Source of the DNA: Malurus cyaneus samueli
Taxonomy: Eukaryota; Chordata; Aves; Passeriformes; Maluridae
Reading direction: 5' to 3'
Assembly: GCA_009741485.1 (NCBI GenBank)
Contig: CM019218.1
Coordinates: forward strand, 35,960,387 to 36,024,386
Length of the DNA: 64,000 nucleotides
A program made the translations under genes and the position numbers. The notes beneath the pieces are model-generated. The model saw only the letters and a program-made list of their open reading frames with translations. It searched no databases and was not told the origin of the DNA. Of the stretch, positions 25,318-38,099 are shown one piece after another. Numbering within the stretch: the first letter of the stretch is position 1; the number at the start of each line of letters is the position of its first letter.

Positions 25318-25511
25318 CTTCCCCAGTCCCTGCTGAGGTGGATTCCTGCTCCTGTACCTCCCTCTCTGTCTGAGTCTCAGCATTCTGCAGCTGAGGTGCC
25401 AATGTCTGGGTACCCTGTGATGTCACAGAGGTGGGAGGATTTCGAGGTTGTAGGCCTATGGCATTCATCAGGCCCATGTCCCTGTCTGTCCTCCATGTGG
25501 CTCTGCTGGTT
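25318..25511 (-). CDS. AMBRA1: AMBRA1 coding exon with two dynein light chain motifs
   Basis: This 194-bp exon lies between an acceptor with a long T-run (TTTTTTCAG) and the donor G|GTAGGAC. It encodes [20 protein letters not shown], then [38 protein letters not shown] and SAGTGE. It holds two TQT tripeptides (coding bases 25403-25411 and 25367-25375), the motifs through which AMBRA1 binds dynein light chain and is tethered to the cytoskeleton before autophagy is induced. Both are intact and about 12 residues apart, as in mammals from memory. The region beyond is low-complexity and predicted disordered. The exon enters by finishing a glycine codon and leaves in phase 1. Confidence 0.96.
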
Positions 25512-27067
25512 CTGAAAAAAGAAAAAAGACAAGACCAGGATCATCAGAGGCAACATGCCCAAGCAAAACTGAAACACGCACTTAAGGCTACTCCTGCCTC
25601 CACTCCAACCAGGCACCTGCTCGCCACTATAGAATGAGAATGAAGGGAACTGTGACCCACACTTATTTACACACACTGGTCCCTTGAGTCTTTTAAACCA
25701 ACAGAGTCTTAGAGTTCACTCACCCTTCCACAGAAACAGGATGTCTTACAGGCACAGAGAGATATCCCTGCAGCATCACTAAGCCTGTAGAACAACTGTC
25801 TTGGAGTCACTGCGCTGAGCGTGCAACACAATGTGCAACGCAGAAGCACTAACACACACAACCTCCTGCACGTCAGCAGGGCAGTTTTAACTCTCATGGA
25901 GTAGTCTACATCCTCTCCCTCCTCTGGACTTCCTGGTTTGTCAGCGTCACACATGAATGCACTGTGGCAGGCATTTCTGCCCATTCCAGTTGGACAAGAG
26001 AAATCATCTGTTTGCAAAAGCAAATAACAGGAACCACCTCAAGGCTCATTAGCTTCTCAGACTGGAACAGCTGAAGTGTGCAATGCTACAGCTGAATCTT
26101 GACAATGCCGTGACACTCTTTACAAAACTCACCTCTTGTCTCTAAGTGCAGGGAATAGTAAAGAGATTCAAGGAAAGACTGCCGCATTCACAGCTCTTTT
26201 TTGTAAGGCTTTCAAACCTACCTGCCACACTACTCTTGCTCTCTCTTTGTGCTAGTTCACTCTGGACCAGTATTTCTGCCTTCAAGCTGCCCATTAGAGC
26301 AGACTATTTATGTACTCTCAAAAACTTAAGTAGTGGCAATATCCACTCACATAGCACAGTAAAGAATCTCTGCTGTTTATTTTTCACCCACAATCAGACC
26401 AAGGCTGTACGACAGCCCAGACATTCGTCCTGTAAACAGGCTCACAACTTCCTCGGGATCCTGAAGCTCACAATTCTGAAACACAACTGTCACCCTCTTG
26501 CTGAGAACAGCTGGCTCACAGAGAAGTACTTGTCACTATGGCAAGAACCAATGGTCTGCAGCACGACCCTGGTGTTTAGAACAACTAGCATGTGCATCAT
26601 TGGACAAACTGAAACAGCCAATAGGGCCATCAAGGGATTCAGCTTTATTTTCAGAGCTTATTGCTGAGACAAAACGGTCCCATGACCAGCAATTAAAAGG
26701 ATGAAAATCAGTCATCAGGTCAGCACAACAGATTTGCCCTTTTCTCTGTGAATTCCCCTTTTCTTCAGTTATCCTTCAAAGGCCATTTGCTTTACTTGGT
26801 GTTTTTGATACATTATTCCCCACATGTTCCTCCCACAGCTGTTGCTGGGGCCCTGAATGACACATGTACTTTACTACCACTGGCACTTCCGGGCACTGAA
26901 TGTCACTTGCTGGAAGAAGGCCAGGTGACCCAACCAGGCAATGTCAGAGGGGGAGAAAATTGCATATTTAAAGCTGCCAGTGGTAAGGGAACAAAGAAGT
27001 GGTGCTGTCAGAAGTAACAAAAGAAGAAAGGGTCAAGTCTCTCTAACCCAATACCCAGGAGACTCAC
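25512..27067 (-). other. AMBRA1 intron (1.56 kb)
   Basis: Bounded by donor GTGAGTC and acceptor TTTTTTCAG on the minus strand. I see no repeats, RNA genes or further exons; open frames inside it are unconvincing. Confidence 0.85.
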
Positions 27068-27160
27068 CCAGGCCGTTCAGTGCTTCTGCTGCTGGAATGC
27101 ACAGTGAAGACATTCTCATTCAGCTGGTCCCAGTGGTACTCAACTCCAGAGTTTAAGGCC
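27068..27160 (-). CDS. AMBRA1: AMBRA1 coding exon with LC3-interacting motif
   Basis: This 93-bp exon runs from acceptor TTTCAAG to donor GG|GTGAGTC and encodes [18 protein letters not shown] followed by [12 protein letters not shown]. The WDQL at 27121-27132 corresponds to the LC3-interacting region through which AMBRA1 binds LC3 during mitophagy. The serine in ALNSG six residues before the tryptophan of WDQL corresponds, from memory, to the IKK-alpha-phosphorylated Ser1014 in human. The first base completes the glutamate codon of the previous exon and the last two bases start a glycine codon. A bird-type difference from the human form I recall is [11 protein letters not shown] instead of EYYWDQLNETV. 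The exon is short but fits the splice phases on both sides exactly. Confidence 0.95.
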
Positions 27161-30100
27161 CTTGAAACACCAAAGAAGGAAAAAAATATTAGCATGACAG
27201 GACACTATTCAAGCCAGCACACATTACATCCCCACAACATGAAGAACAGCATTGACTCCTGCCCTACAGAAACTGCAGATTTAGCTCAGTTCACATTTTC
27301 ATTAAAAGGGCTCATCACCATAAACCACCTTGCTGTATTACCAGATTGTTCTGGAATATTTCATTCATTTCGATTCAATATTAGCACCGAGATACAGCAA
27401 CAGGAGCGGAGAGATTTTCAGGAAATGAAGACATACAACTGTGTGTATAAAATCAGGTTACCTTAACTCCAAGTGACTAAACAAAGAATTGGAATGGAAA
27501 GGCCAATTCTCCCTGTGGTACCTGCAAGCATTTCCTGCACTAGGTAATGGTCAGTAAGACACTGCTCTTATTCAACATTTAATTCCTTTGCAAATGGTTC
27601 CCATTCTACCTGCAAAAAATCTTTACATATCCCTCTCATTGACAGCCACTGTGGAGCAAGGACAGATGTAGAGCATATTTTAACAAGTTTTCACAGAAGA
27701 GCTTGTACTGCATCAACAATATGTGTGTCTGAAAAGTCCAAACTTGAATCTTACAGCTAATGCTCTGGAAACCTTTCACAATGCATTTCCCCAAAAGATA
27801 CACCAAGTCAGGGCCTACTACTCACAGGAACAGACAAGGTTAATTGTCATTGCTGAAGACTACAGGCAATCACAGAAACTAAATTACCATCATGCTATAA
27901 GTACATGACCCACCAAGACAAGGGTGAAGCGAATCCAGCTTACTCTGTGCCATACAGAAACGTCAGAGGACGGGCACTCACTCGGCAGTCCAAGGCAGCA
28001 TGGAGATCTCCCATCTACTGCTGTGTTCCACCTTCAGATGCACTCTGGGCTGCATTACCAGGGAAGGCACTTTCTGTACAGTGTTCTGCCACACCATGCT
28101 GACAGATCATGTGAGCTGGCCTGGCAGTTTTGAAATAGTGCTGTGTATCACCACATGGCTGCTGGACTGCAGAGACCTGATAGTGCCTGGTGGAGAGTTA
28201 GCAGTGCTGTACAGTGGTCACAGCAAGGCAAGTGAGGGGTGGGGAAACTTAAACCAACAAAAAACATCTTGTGTAGACAGACAGGAACTGTGTCTGAAAG
28301 CTGCACCTCATCACCCTGAAGAGTCTCAGAATTAGGAGTAGTCCCATAATCCGAAGGAAGGATTCAAGCAAGGATTCACAACCAGCAGTAGCTGGTTATG
28401 GCTCAGACACAAACAAGATGTTTTATGTACACGTCAAAACTATCATCCCTGTAAAGAGATGCCTCAGTAGAACTGGCAAGAACCCCAGCTTAGAGGACAC
28501 TGCAGGTCAGACATGCTGCAATGGGAAAGCAGTGTATGCTGGAGGCCTGGGGCTCGGCTGCTGGGGTGACAAAACCCCAGGTTATGACCAGGGGTGAGAG
28601 ATGAACAAAATAGGCCAAAATCACACATGGAGTCTACAGGAAGTAACCAGCCATTGATGGTTTTTGGTTTTTGTGCTGGGCTAGTTCTGCGCTGCACTGT
28701 ACACCATGAAAGCAGCTGCCAGTGAGATGTTGATTTACAAAGGTTTCTGAGTTTACTGACAGATAGTAACTTGTGCCAGTTACAAAAATTGTGCCAGTCC
28801 CTCTGGCTGCTCCATCCCCTGCCTAATACACTGGCTGAGGCTTAGCTGTCATACTTTGCTGCCTGCTAAGCAGCACAGTCCCTAGGCAAGAGACACTTTC
28901 TGACCTTGTAGTCAAAATTCCCATAAATTCCCTAGTGTATTTGGTATCTACAAAACAGTGCTAAATTGACCTCTTCTTCCACACTTCTTCATGCTTTTCA
29001 AAGAACAGGCATGGTCCCCCACAGATACGTCCATGATTGGGATTCCTCACCAATATGTGCTCTACTCGTCTTTGCCAGCTTATGAGCTCCCAAGACAAGA
29101 AATCAGAAGAACACAAAGCTTCTCCCAGACCAAAATGGGAGCTGACGACACCATGTTTCCTGTTTCCCCCTAAACATTGTATTCCTCTACTACACAAAAA
29201 ATTCAGCTCCTGCACATACACTTCTTTCAGTGGATCAATTTCACTTCTACTAAAGCATCATGATACCAAGCTGACATGCAGTATGCCAGATGAAAAGCTC
29301 CTGACCATGCTCCTATTCTGCAGTTTCACCACTGTACAGTCAGGTTGTTGGACAGCAAAGTCCATTCTAACTCCATGCTGTCAGTTTGCACATGGTGAAA
29401 TCAATAGGCATTTCAGTTAATACATAACTTCCCACATTGGTTTTAAACACTGGCACTTACCAACTGAGCTTCACTGCCAAGGTTCTGTTAGCTACTATTT
29501 TACTGCCAGAGAATCAAGGGCTTTGCTCCCCTTCTGGAGAAGGAGGACCTGTAGCAGATGGTGCCACTGCTCCGGCTGCTGACTCTGGGAACACTGATAA
29601 ACAGGCTCAAACCAAAGTCACTACACTTGAAGATGATGGAGTTCAACATTCTCAGCACCACTTTAACCTGGCTTTTCAGTTTGGTCTGAGTGTGTCCCCC
29701 TACTGGGCAAAAAATGTGGCTCAGAAGAAGCAGCTGGCACTCTGCAGCAGCATCTTCACTAGTACCTTTTAGCAGTCTTCCTTCGGCCAGCTTCACAACT
29801 CACCCTTTCCCAACTCTACCTCTTACAAAAGACTTCAAGCCATGAGGCCCTCAGCATCACCTTTGTCCTCTTTTGTATGCATCATTGGTCTCTTCATAGC
29901 CCTAAGATTAACATCAAGATTGCTCCTGATTAGGTTTTCCACAATTGATTGATTGAGCCTACAGAAGAGATGTTTCAGACTGCATCAAGGTACAGGGAGG
30001 AGAGCATACACCTGAACTTAACAGAGGCCACTGGTTGGGCACTACCTTCTACATGAAGATCATAATTTCTCTCCTCAATAGATCAAGATTTAATCACAGA

Positions 30101-31352
30101 AACACTGCTATTATGTGGGCTAAATGCCAGTTTTAACACCATGCTTGCATTACAAACTTGATCACATAATCACACCTTAAACCAACTTCAGTACACAACA
30201 AGATGTGTGTGACAACCACAATTACCTTGGTTTAAATCAGATTTTCAATTAAGCCTAAGACTTGCTCTGGTTTAGCCACACCTATTTAAAACAGTGCAAT
30301 CTCCCTTTTCAGAAAGCCTAAAGGTTTTTTAGCTCTCATTGCAAAATACTGCTTGAATTTTGTAAATGAGCAGCCTTTCACAGTACGTTTCCCAGGAGAT
30401 TTGCAAATCAAGGCCTGACGACTCATTCCAAAGAAGCAGAGCTTACACTGGAGAAATGAATATTTTTCAGGTAATGTAAGCATTTAACTTTTGCTTCATC
30501 AAATTCTAGACATGGAAATGCTAGAAGCACTTTACGTTTTCCAAGGCATAAGGTAGAAGCTCTGTGTAGCACACGGAGCACATTGCCACTTGGATGTGGA
30601 TGCAGTAAAGAGGACATTTGTTGCCCAGGGCTTTAGGGTGAAAAATTGCAATTCTCCACACTGTGTCAGTCATGGACAGTGAAGTCCACTTAGTCAAGTT
30701 CTTACTTTCTTCCCTTTTATGGCTGTCACTAAGCTCCCTAAGCCCTCCCTGGAAATTTCCATTAGCTTTGTTATATGTAGAGCTGCTCACAGCCTGGATT
30801 TCCCAGCAGGGATCTGTTCTAAGATGGACTTTTCCTTCACGCTTGTGTCCAGCTCACATTATTAACGAGCTTGGAGAGGATGAAGGGCACAGACTTGCAG
30901 GCTTTGCTGAAAGTCAAATAAGGATTCAGAGTGGAGCCTGTTAAGTACCAAGAGCCAGCATCTTACTACAGCCTCTCCCTCTGCATGGAGGTATTATCTA
31001 CACAGCTCAGTTATGTCCCCAGGAAGAAACTAGGACCAAGTACTAGGAATTAATGACAAAATTATTAACAAATCACAAGAAAGAGGAAATAGAATTTATG
31101 GCATTTGTTTAACCAGTATTTGAAAGGTAAATTGACAAAGCACAAGTCAGCACAAATGGACTTAAGACATCTGTGTAACCCTCCAGCTGGTATATCCAAA
31201 ACTGGGAGTTGAAGAGGAGGAGGGAGTAGGATGAAAGTTCCTCAACTCTGCCATAACAGTACAGTTCAGGAGCATGACACCACGACAAAACAACCCATAA
31301 TTTGCAAGTAATGTATGCATGTCCAGGAAGGCATAAATAGCACTTACTACCT

Positions 31353-31388
31353 TTTCACTTAAATCATCCTTGGATGATTTAAGTGAAA
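31353..31388. repeat. 36-bp hairpin: 17-bp perfect arms, 2-bp spacer
   Basis: The left arm TTTCACTTAAATCATCC (31353-31369) is exactly complementary to the right arm GGATGATTTAAGTGAAA (31372-31388), with TT between. Complementarity stops abruptly on both sides. Such a long perfect inverted repeat is improbable by chance in ordinary intron sequence. Confidence 0.95.
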
Positions 31389-31919
31389 TCTGAAGAAGGC
31401 AGCAATAATGAGCAAATGCACTGCTCTCCTTCAAATCCTGCCACATGGAAAGGTCCAATAGTAGCCTACTTGTTTGCTATAGTACCAAATTAAATTTTGA
31501 TTATGACATAGATGCCTGCAATCCCATCTAAAAATATCAGCACTTCATTACCAGAATGAAGATTGTGGTAAGCCCAACACAAAAAAGAAGCTGCAGAGTG
31601 ATGCCATGTAGTGCACTTGATTTTCATGCAGCCAAGTTTGCTGTCTCCACAAAAGAAATCACTCCTTACTGCTGACGTCACAAATATACTGTCCATTCAA
31701 GATCACTAAATGCAAGCATACAAAACCAGATTAGTTTACAGAGGATTTGAATTCCCCGAGACATGCTTTCTTTCCTTTGTGTAAACTTGTCATTCTAAGC
31801 CATCCAAATTGTATCAAGGAAATAGAGTGAGGAACAAGAGAGCAAGCTGACACTGTGCTAAGGAACAGGACTCCACTGTCCTGATTGGAAGGAAGAAGCA
31901 GCACACAGTATATTGTGCA

Positions 31920-32480
31920 GTGCAATGCAGTGCTGGCCAGATTCCAGATGCATCCTTGTCAGCAGCTGATTATCTCTTCTGCCAGCGTGGTGATGATCAT
32001 CACAGCAAGCCCATCCCTAGCTCCCATGATTAGCTACGCAGCGGTATTGTTAGTACAAAGCGAAGTCTGGCACTCCCAGCAGCTGCCTGGATAGGAAAAC
32101 AATAATTTCTAGCGCCCTACTTCATAAATATTTAGCTTTCTGTGCAGGCGATGAACCACGTGCAGAGACAAATCCAAATGAAAATTGGCTGCAGTGCAAA
32201 CTGTATGGAACCAGCAAATGGGATTTTTGGAGTAATTCTGCTGGGCAGTAATTTCCTTTGAACAAGAAGAGGTGGCAGCTTCACTGGCACCAACCCGTGT
32301 GTAACTAGCCAGGCAAAGAGCACAAGATCGAGTGTAGGAACTCACAGAACACAAGAGCTGCAGTTTGTGACTGACAACCACAGATATATAAATGATGTAC
32401 GACATTATCCTGTTCATCACATCGAGATGAATGGTGCATCTAAGAGTAGCCCCATTTTTACTCCTTACACTGATACAACC
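31920..32480. promoter_or_regulatory. Candidate intronic regulatory block
   Basis: A CpG-containing, non-repetitive block inside AT-rich intron. It includes a 14-bp perfect palindrome GTGATGATCATCAC (31990-32003), a CAGCTGATTATC motif, GATTAGCTACGCAGCGG and a CACGTG E-box near 32159. Regulatory function is inference from composition only. Confidence 0.25.
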
Positions 32481-34194
32481 CACTAATTTTTTCAGAATCC
32501 TGCAAGTTTGGCCTGTGTGAAAAACAGCAATCATATAGAAACATATCCTGACACCTACTTGAATTGTCCAAGGTGCTGCAGAAACAGGACAGCAAGCAGC
32601 GCAGCTGGTAGCTGTGTGCCTGCTTCAGGGAAGGTGCCAACTCAACTTGGAACACTTTGTGAGGTGATTGGTCCTGTTTGTTTGATTGTGCAGTCCTGCC
32701 AGCTAGATTAAATACTGGGATTTTTGAAGATGCTGTATTCAAACTCACACTATTTATGAGGTTGGCCTTATAAAGCTGGTGGCACCAGTGGCTAATTCAG
32801 TAGCTCTTCTAGCTCAACAACCTGAATACATACAAGTTTGTTCTGCCTACCAGTGGGCACCTAAGGCTGCATCCAGTCCACAATCGTGTGGCCAGTGGAT
32901 AATATTTAGATTGAAGGCACACCCCTAACAGCCATCTTCCCTGGGCAAAACTTGGGTATCTCAGCTAAGGAAAGAGAGTCATCAGTCAGCTAAGCTGGTA
33001 GAGACCTCAGAGAGAAAGAAGAGGAAGTGAAAGAAAACAGGAATTAACACCATAAGAAGAATCCAAACAGAATAGTTTTTTTCTGATCCACAGGACCACT
33101 ACAGCTAAAAACCAAGTAACTTCCAGGAGTCAGCATTTGCAACCTACCTACAGATTGTATGTAGAAGATAAGCAGACTCATAAGACAAGTTGAAATGGAT
33201 GACACACCACGAGAAAGCATTAAGAGGAATTGGTCTTATATTCCATGGGAGGAAGTCTTTAATAAAGAATCAGTCTTCTAACAGATTCAACAGGAGTAAC
33301 AAATGGAAATTAAGCACCAAGACAATGACAGAGCAGAAAGAAAAGAGTTTAGTACGAAAGTGTGGCTGTTTGATTATCTTGGAACCAAAGAAAAAAATAC
33401 TGAGGTTGTGAGTGGTACCATTAAAGAACACAAGGCTAAACAGAAAAAACTGTGTTGAGAATAAGGACAAGAAAGTCCCTCTCAACCTTCATTCTTCTGC
33501 CAAAACACCACAACATTTTTTAAAGCAATTTTCTTCCAGTTTTTTTACACTACTGTCATGTAACCATACTGTGTTTACATACAGCCTGACATAGGAAGTT
33601 GTAACTTGTATCTGAGAACAAGGGGAACCTTCTTAGACCTGAACCTGACTCTAATGCTACTAATGTTGTAGTCAGACACCAGATACTTTGACACTTAGAA
33701 GAGCTATATCACAGGTTGGAGGGGACATACTGAGGCCATCATTAAATGCAAAATATATGAATTAATGAATGCAGATGGACAAAACACTGTTGCAAGGAAG
33801 ACCCAGAGCTAAGATTTGCTACTACAACACTGATAAGATTTTTGTGTATCAAAATACAGTGCACTATATAATAGCTGTAGTGCTATTTTAAAAAAAAAGA
33901 AAAGCAAACATGTTTATGAGAAAAGGAACACAGCATCCATGCAAAATAGCCTGGAATAAACAAGGCAGAAATAAACCAAATAAGAATTTCCTGAATTTTC
34001 ACTGATTTTGTTCTCACTAAATCTTGCCAGTATTCAATGGTATCTCTCACTATCTGGCTCCAGCCACACCAAGCACCAGGTAGGGATCCCTCTGGAAGGT
34101 AAATCGCAGATTGCAGAGCACGACAGTTTAAAGGTCTTCAAACAAGAACAATTCAGCTTGATATTATCATATACCAAGCTCTAAAGATGGATAA

Positions 34195-34405
34195 CTTGCT
34201 TAAGTCTTCTAAAAACCTAAAGGCTTGTTAATTGCTTAAAGTGATTACAGGCAGACTATACTCCAAATAAGCTTTGAACCCTCAGAATATCTTAAGCTGT
34301 TTATGATCTATCAGCTCTTCCAGTGGCTTAAACAATTTAGGATGTTAGGAGTCTCTGGGGATGTGCAAATTGCTTAAGCCTTCCAAGGCCTTAAACATCT
34401 TAAAC
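34195..34405. repeat. Segment with recurrent CTTAA motifs
   Basis: CTTAA occurs seven times, starting at 34199, 34235, 34291, 34327, 34373, 34390 and 34399, usually within GCTTAA or CCTTAA; two spacings are exactly 36. It may be a decayed tandem repeat or chance in AT-rich DNA. Confidence 0.35.
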
Positions 34406-37400
34406 TCCTACAAGTGTTCAGAGCAAAAGTCACTCTTTAGCCATATTTGAATTTTTCATGACTGTTTTAGCAGAAACTAACATTGATGAAGTAGGCCTAT
34501 TTTTTTTTGTAGACATTAAACAGGCAAAATAAACCAGGAAAATGCATCTAGAATAGGAGAAAGCAACTTCAAAATTAATGTTTAAAATTAGCAAGCATAG
34601 CAAGTGCTTATTTTTAATAGAATGCTGGAATGTGCACATAAAGCTGCCAAGCTCCAGCACCAAGGTCTTGGTTTGGTCTAATCTCAATGAGATCCACAGG
34701 GCAAGCCAAGTTTTATATTTATAATCTTCAGCAGCTTTGAAATTAGCCAACTAAAGAGCATTCTGTTTAGCATGCATGGGAAACCTGTTCAAACAAGAAA
34801 AAAAGAGAAAAAATCATCTGGAAACTCAAACCTCCAATTATTACTCCAATTAATCACAGTTTGGAGACATTGAGTTAAGACCATTTGCAGAAGGATTTAA
34901 AGTGGAGAAAGAAAATGAGCAAAAAAAAAGGTTGTTTTATTTACTTGCTGGATAAACTAGCAAAAGGGACACCAAACATAACTCCATAAATAATAGGGTT
35001 CAAAGACCGGAAAATTAAAGAAAATCTTAATGGAAAGCCAAGGAAGTAAACAAGTGAACAAGGAAGGCCTAGTATAGATCTGTGGTGAAAAGAAAGTTAT
35101 AAGAAAGCAGGATGAACTCATGCTGCCAAAGAGCTAAAAGACATTCTAAAATTAAACAGGAGGAAAATGGTATTAGAATGAGAAAAGGTCGATTCATTTG
35201 TGATGCTAACGACAAAAATCAATGATGTTTCAAAGTGGACAAGATACTGAACTCTGCTCTTTGATGTGTCCATTTATAAAATATCCAAGGATACTTGTGT
35301 AATTAGGGAGTAAGAAATATGCCAGACATAGCACTAGATGTTTTTTAAAGTTAACTTATTTGAGTCATTCATACCTGTTTTTCAATATGTTACCAAAAAA
35401 AAGAGATATGACAAAAGGGCAAAAAAGTCAACTTAGCAGTATTCTTCAAAAAGAAAGCCATACTTAAAACTGACAATTACCTTCTTCTAAGTGTAACTTT
35501 TATCCTTAAAGAAAGTAATATAACAAATAGAAAAAAGAAGATATATTAAAACAACGAAAGAGTGAGCCACATGCAGTAGGCTGTAAGTCAAATAATTGCT
35601 TGCATGAAATTTAACTGCTTTTGAAGATAGAATTAGAAAAAAGTACAGGAATAAAAGGTGGCAGGTGTGATCTGAATAGATTTAAGTGAAGCACTTGGTA
35701 ATTGTTTTTACAGCACATGGCTGTGCTTATAGAAAAAGTGCCACCCAAAGTGAGAACTGGTTAGGACCTGCAGAAGGTCAGTGACATGGTACATGAACTG
35801 GTAATTACCAAGCTATGGTTCTTTAATACAGATCTCTGTACCAAGTTCCCTTTCTCATGGTGGAAAATAAATGTCCCTTAAGTAGTCAATGCTATGGCAC
35901 ATCTTGAAGAATTGGGTGAGGGAAATGAACTTGCTGTAACTGAAGACTTGGAGCAGCTCTCAAAATTTCTCTCTAAGAATCATAGAAATATTAAGCGGAA
36001 TTTTATGAGAGCAATTTCCACCTAATGCCATCAGTCATCCTGGATATCCCATTCACACACAAAAAAAGGAAACAGGAAAAAGAATAAAAACCAGTATCAG
36101 AATAGAAATACAGTTTCAAGCCTCTGTATTAGCACTCTACTTCTGCATCTGCAATGACCAAGCCTTCTGGCACTGAGGTTACCTAGGCTTCCCTGCACAA
36201 CTGGAAACAATTAATTTAGTTTCTTTCTTATTGCATAAATAACAAAATCCAAATGTAAGCTTTCAGGATGCATCTATAGTGCAAAATTGGCATGTTCCCT
36301 GCTATTCAGTCCTTTCATCAATCAAAATCATCCTTTATCCCCATTTAGAAAATTCAACGCATTTTGTGGTTAATGGGCAGCAAAAGTCCAGGACACGTGT
36401 TCACTTCCTTGCTAAAGACAACTGTGCAGATGCTGCCTTTCAAAAGGCCATTTGTAAGGAAGACTCAGACATAAACAGAATCTCCAGCCACCCCAGTTAA
36501 GAGTTGTGAGAACATTCCCTTTGCTGGGTTGCTAACATCCCTTGGTTATACATGAAGGAAGACAGCTCTTCCTTCTGTCTCCTCATTTACTTTATCCACC
36601 AGAAGCTATCCTTAAGAGACAAAGGATGTAGCTTATGCTGGGCATCATGGCTGGAGGCTGCAGAGCCTGAGGAATGGAGCCAGCAGCGAGACATGACGTG
36701 CCAGGCAGCTGCATAGATTACCATCTCTCTACCAATGCTGATAACTAGATGTAGACACATTGTCCCCATTAGTAGATGGGAGGATATGCCATAATAAAAA
36801 AAAATAGATTGGCACAGACAGATAAATGCAATGATTGCTTGCAAAGCATAGGCATTTATCATAAAGAGGATTCCCTGGAATAATTTCATGTTAGAGACAG
36901 ATCTCACCACAAAGAATTAAAATATGCACACTGAATAGCATTGAATCAGTTTGAGACTACACACCTACCTCCCAATGAGAGAAAACTAAGGGTTGGTGCC
37001 TGTGAACCAGATGCATCTTCAGGGGTATATGAATTCCATTACCAGGGCCTCTGACTGCTGAAGAAATCATTCCCCTCTTGTGGATGCCTGCACTACAAAG
37101 GTAGCCTTTGACAAGGTGCTTTGAGAACTTGGTTTTGAAACAGTTTTCTCAGAATGGTGAGATTTTTGGAACAGAATTTGCAAAATCATGTGGGCACTGA
37201 GTCCTTCCAGAACCTGCTCCTGAGCACAAGAGAAACGACACTCAAGAGGAAACAACAAGCAATTGATATTTATATCTCCTGCCTTTCTCCCAGGGCAGTC
37301 CTCCACAAGCAAAGCCAGCAAAGGGCAATGTGCAGCCTGCTCCTCACCGCTTTTGGTCTCACCTGTTTATATTCTACAAGAAAGTTCTATGTTTGAGATG

Positions 37401-37504
37401 TCCCACCAGGGATGTTTCTGAATGGGAAAGCTCTTCTTGGGATGTGACAAGATAGGAAAGGTTAGAAGGAGCATTAAGAATCAAATTCCTTTTACAAACA
37501 GAGG

Positions 37505-37546
37505 AAGACAGACATCGATGCACATCACGCAAGACAGACACCGATG
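37505..37546. repeat. Short imperfect direct repeat
   Basis: AAGACAGACATCGATG (37505-37520) recurs with one mismatch at 37531-37546, a 26-bp period. Confidence 0.7.
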
Positions 37547-38099
37547 ATTTCGTTCCGTGCTAATGCAAAGCCTTAGAACTGAATCAAACCTCGAAGTATG
37601 CAGTGTCAAGAAAGATGTACAAAACTCTGTTGAAGATTATTACTGGTCACGGTTAGAAAGGATGCCAGGTAGCATGTAGTAGCGGAAAAGCAGTCTTGGG
37701 GAGGCTAAAAAAGCACTAGCAGCCCTGCAGGAAAGTCAGTGTGCAGCAGGATAACAGAGGCATGGAGGGAATTCACACTGCTCTGTATCACTTCCCGTGA
37801 CAGACCTCCAGGCCACAGCTGAGTAGTACATAGTAATTCACTTCACTTCCTAAGTGGAGCACACTGCCTCACACGGTATGCCTAAAGAGATTCCTGTTTA
37901 TGTGACATGGCTCTTCCACTGAACATCACTGTTATCAATTCAGTGTCTTGATTTAGCTCAGTGATGCCCACCCTTTAAAACACGGCAGCCTTAGAGCCTT
38001 CTAATACTACACTTCTGGACTGAACACAAATTCATCTTAAATCCAAAAGCCACAGACTACCATGTGTTAATGTGAAGCCTCATAGGCAAACTCAGGAAG

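Noticed and set aside
26146..26667. 173-codon plus-strand open frame inside an AMBRA1 intron
   Set aside because: No family resemblance and antisense to the gene; chance frame.
31353..31388. Palindrome as a microRNA precursor
   Set aside because: A 16-17-bp stem with a 2-4-nt loop is too short for Drosha/Dicer processing, and the flanks do not pair.
35985..36060. AGAATCATAGAA followed by TTCCACC as a decayed CR1 3' end
   Set aside because: Only the first dozen bases fit; the following sequence does not align with CR1 well enough to annotate.
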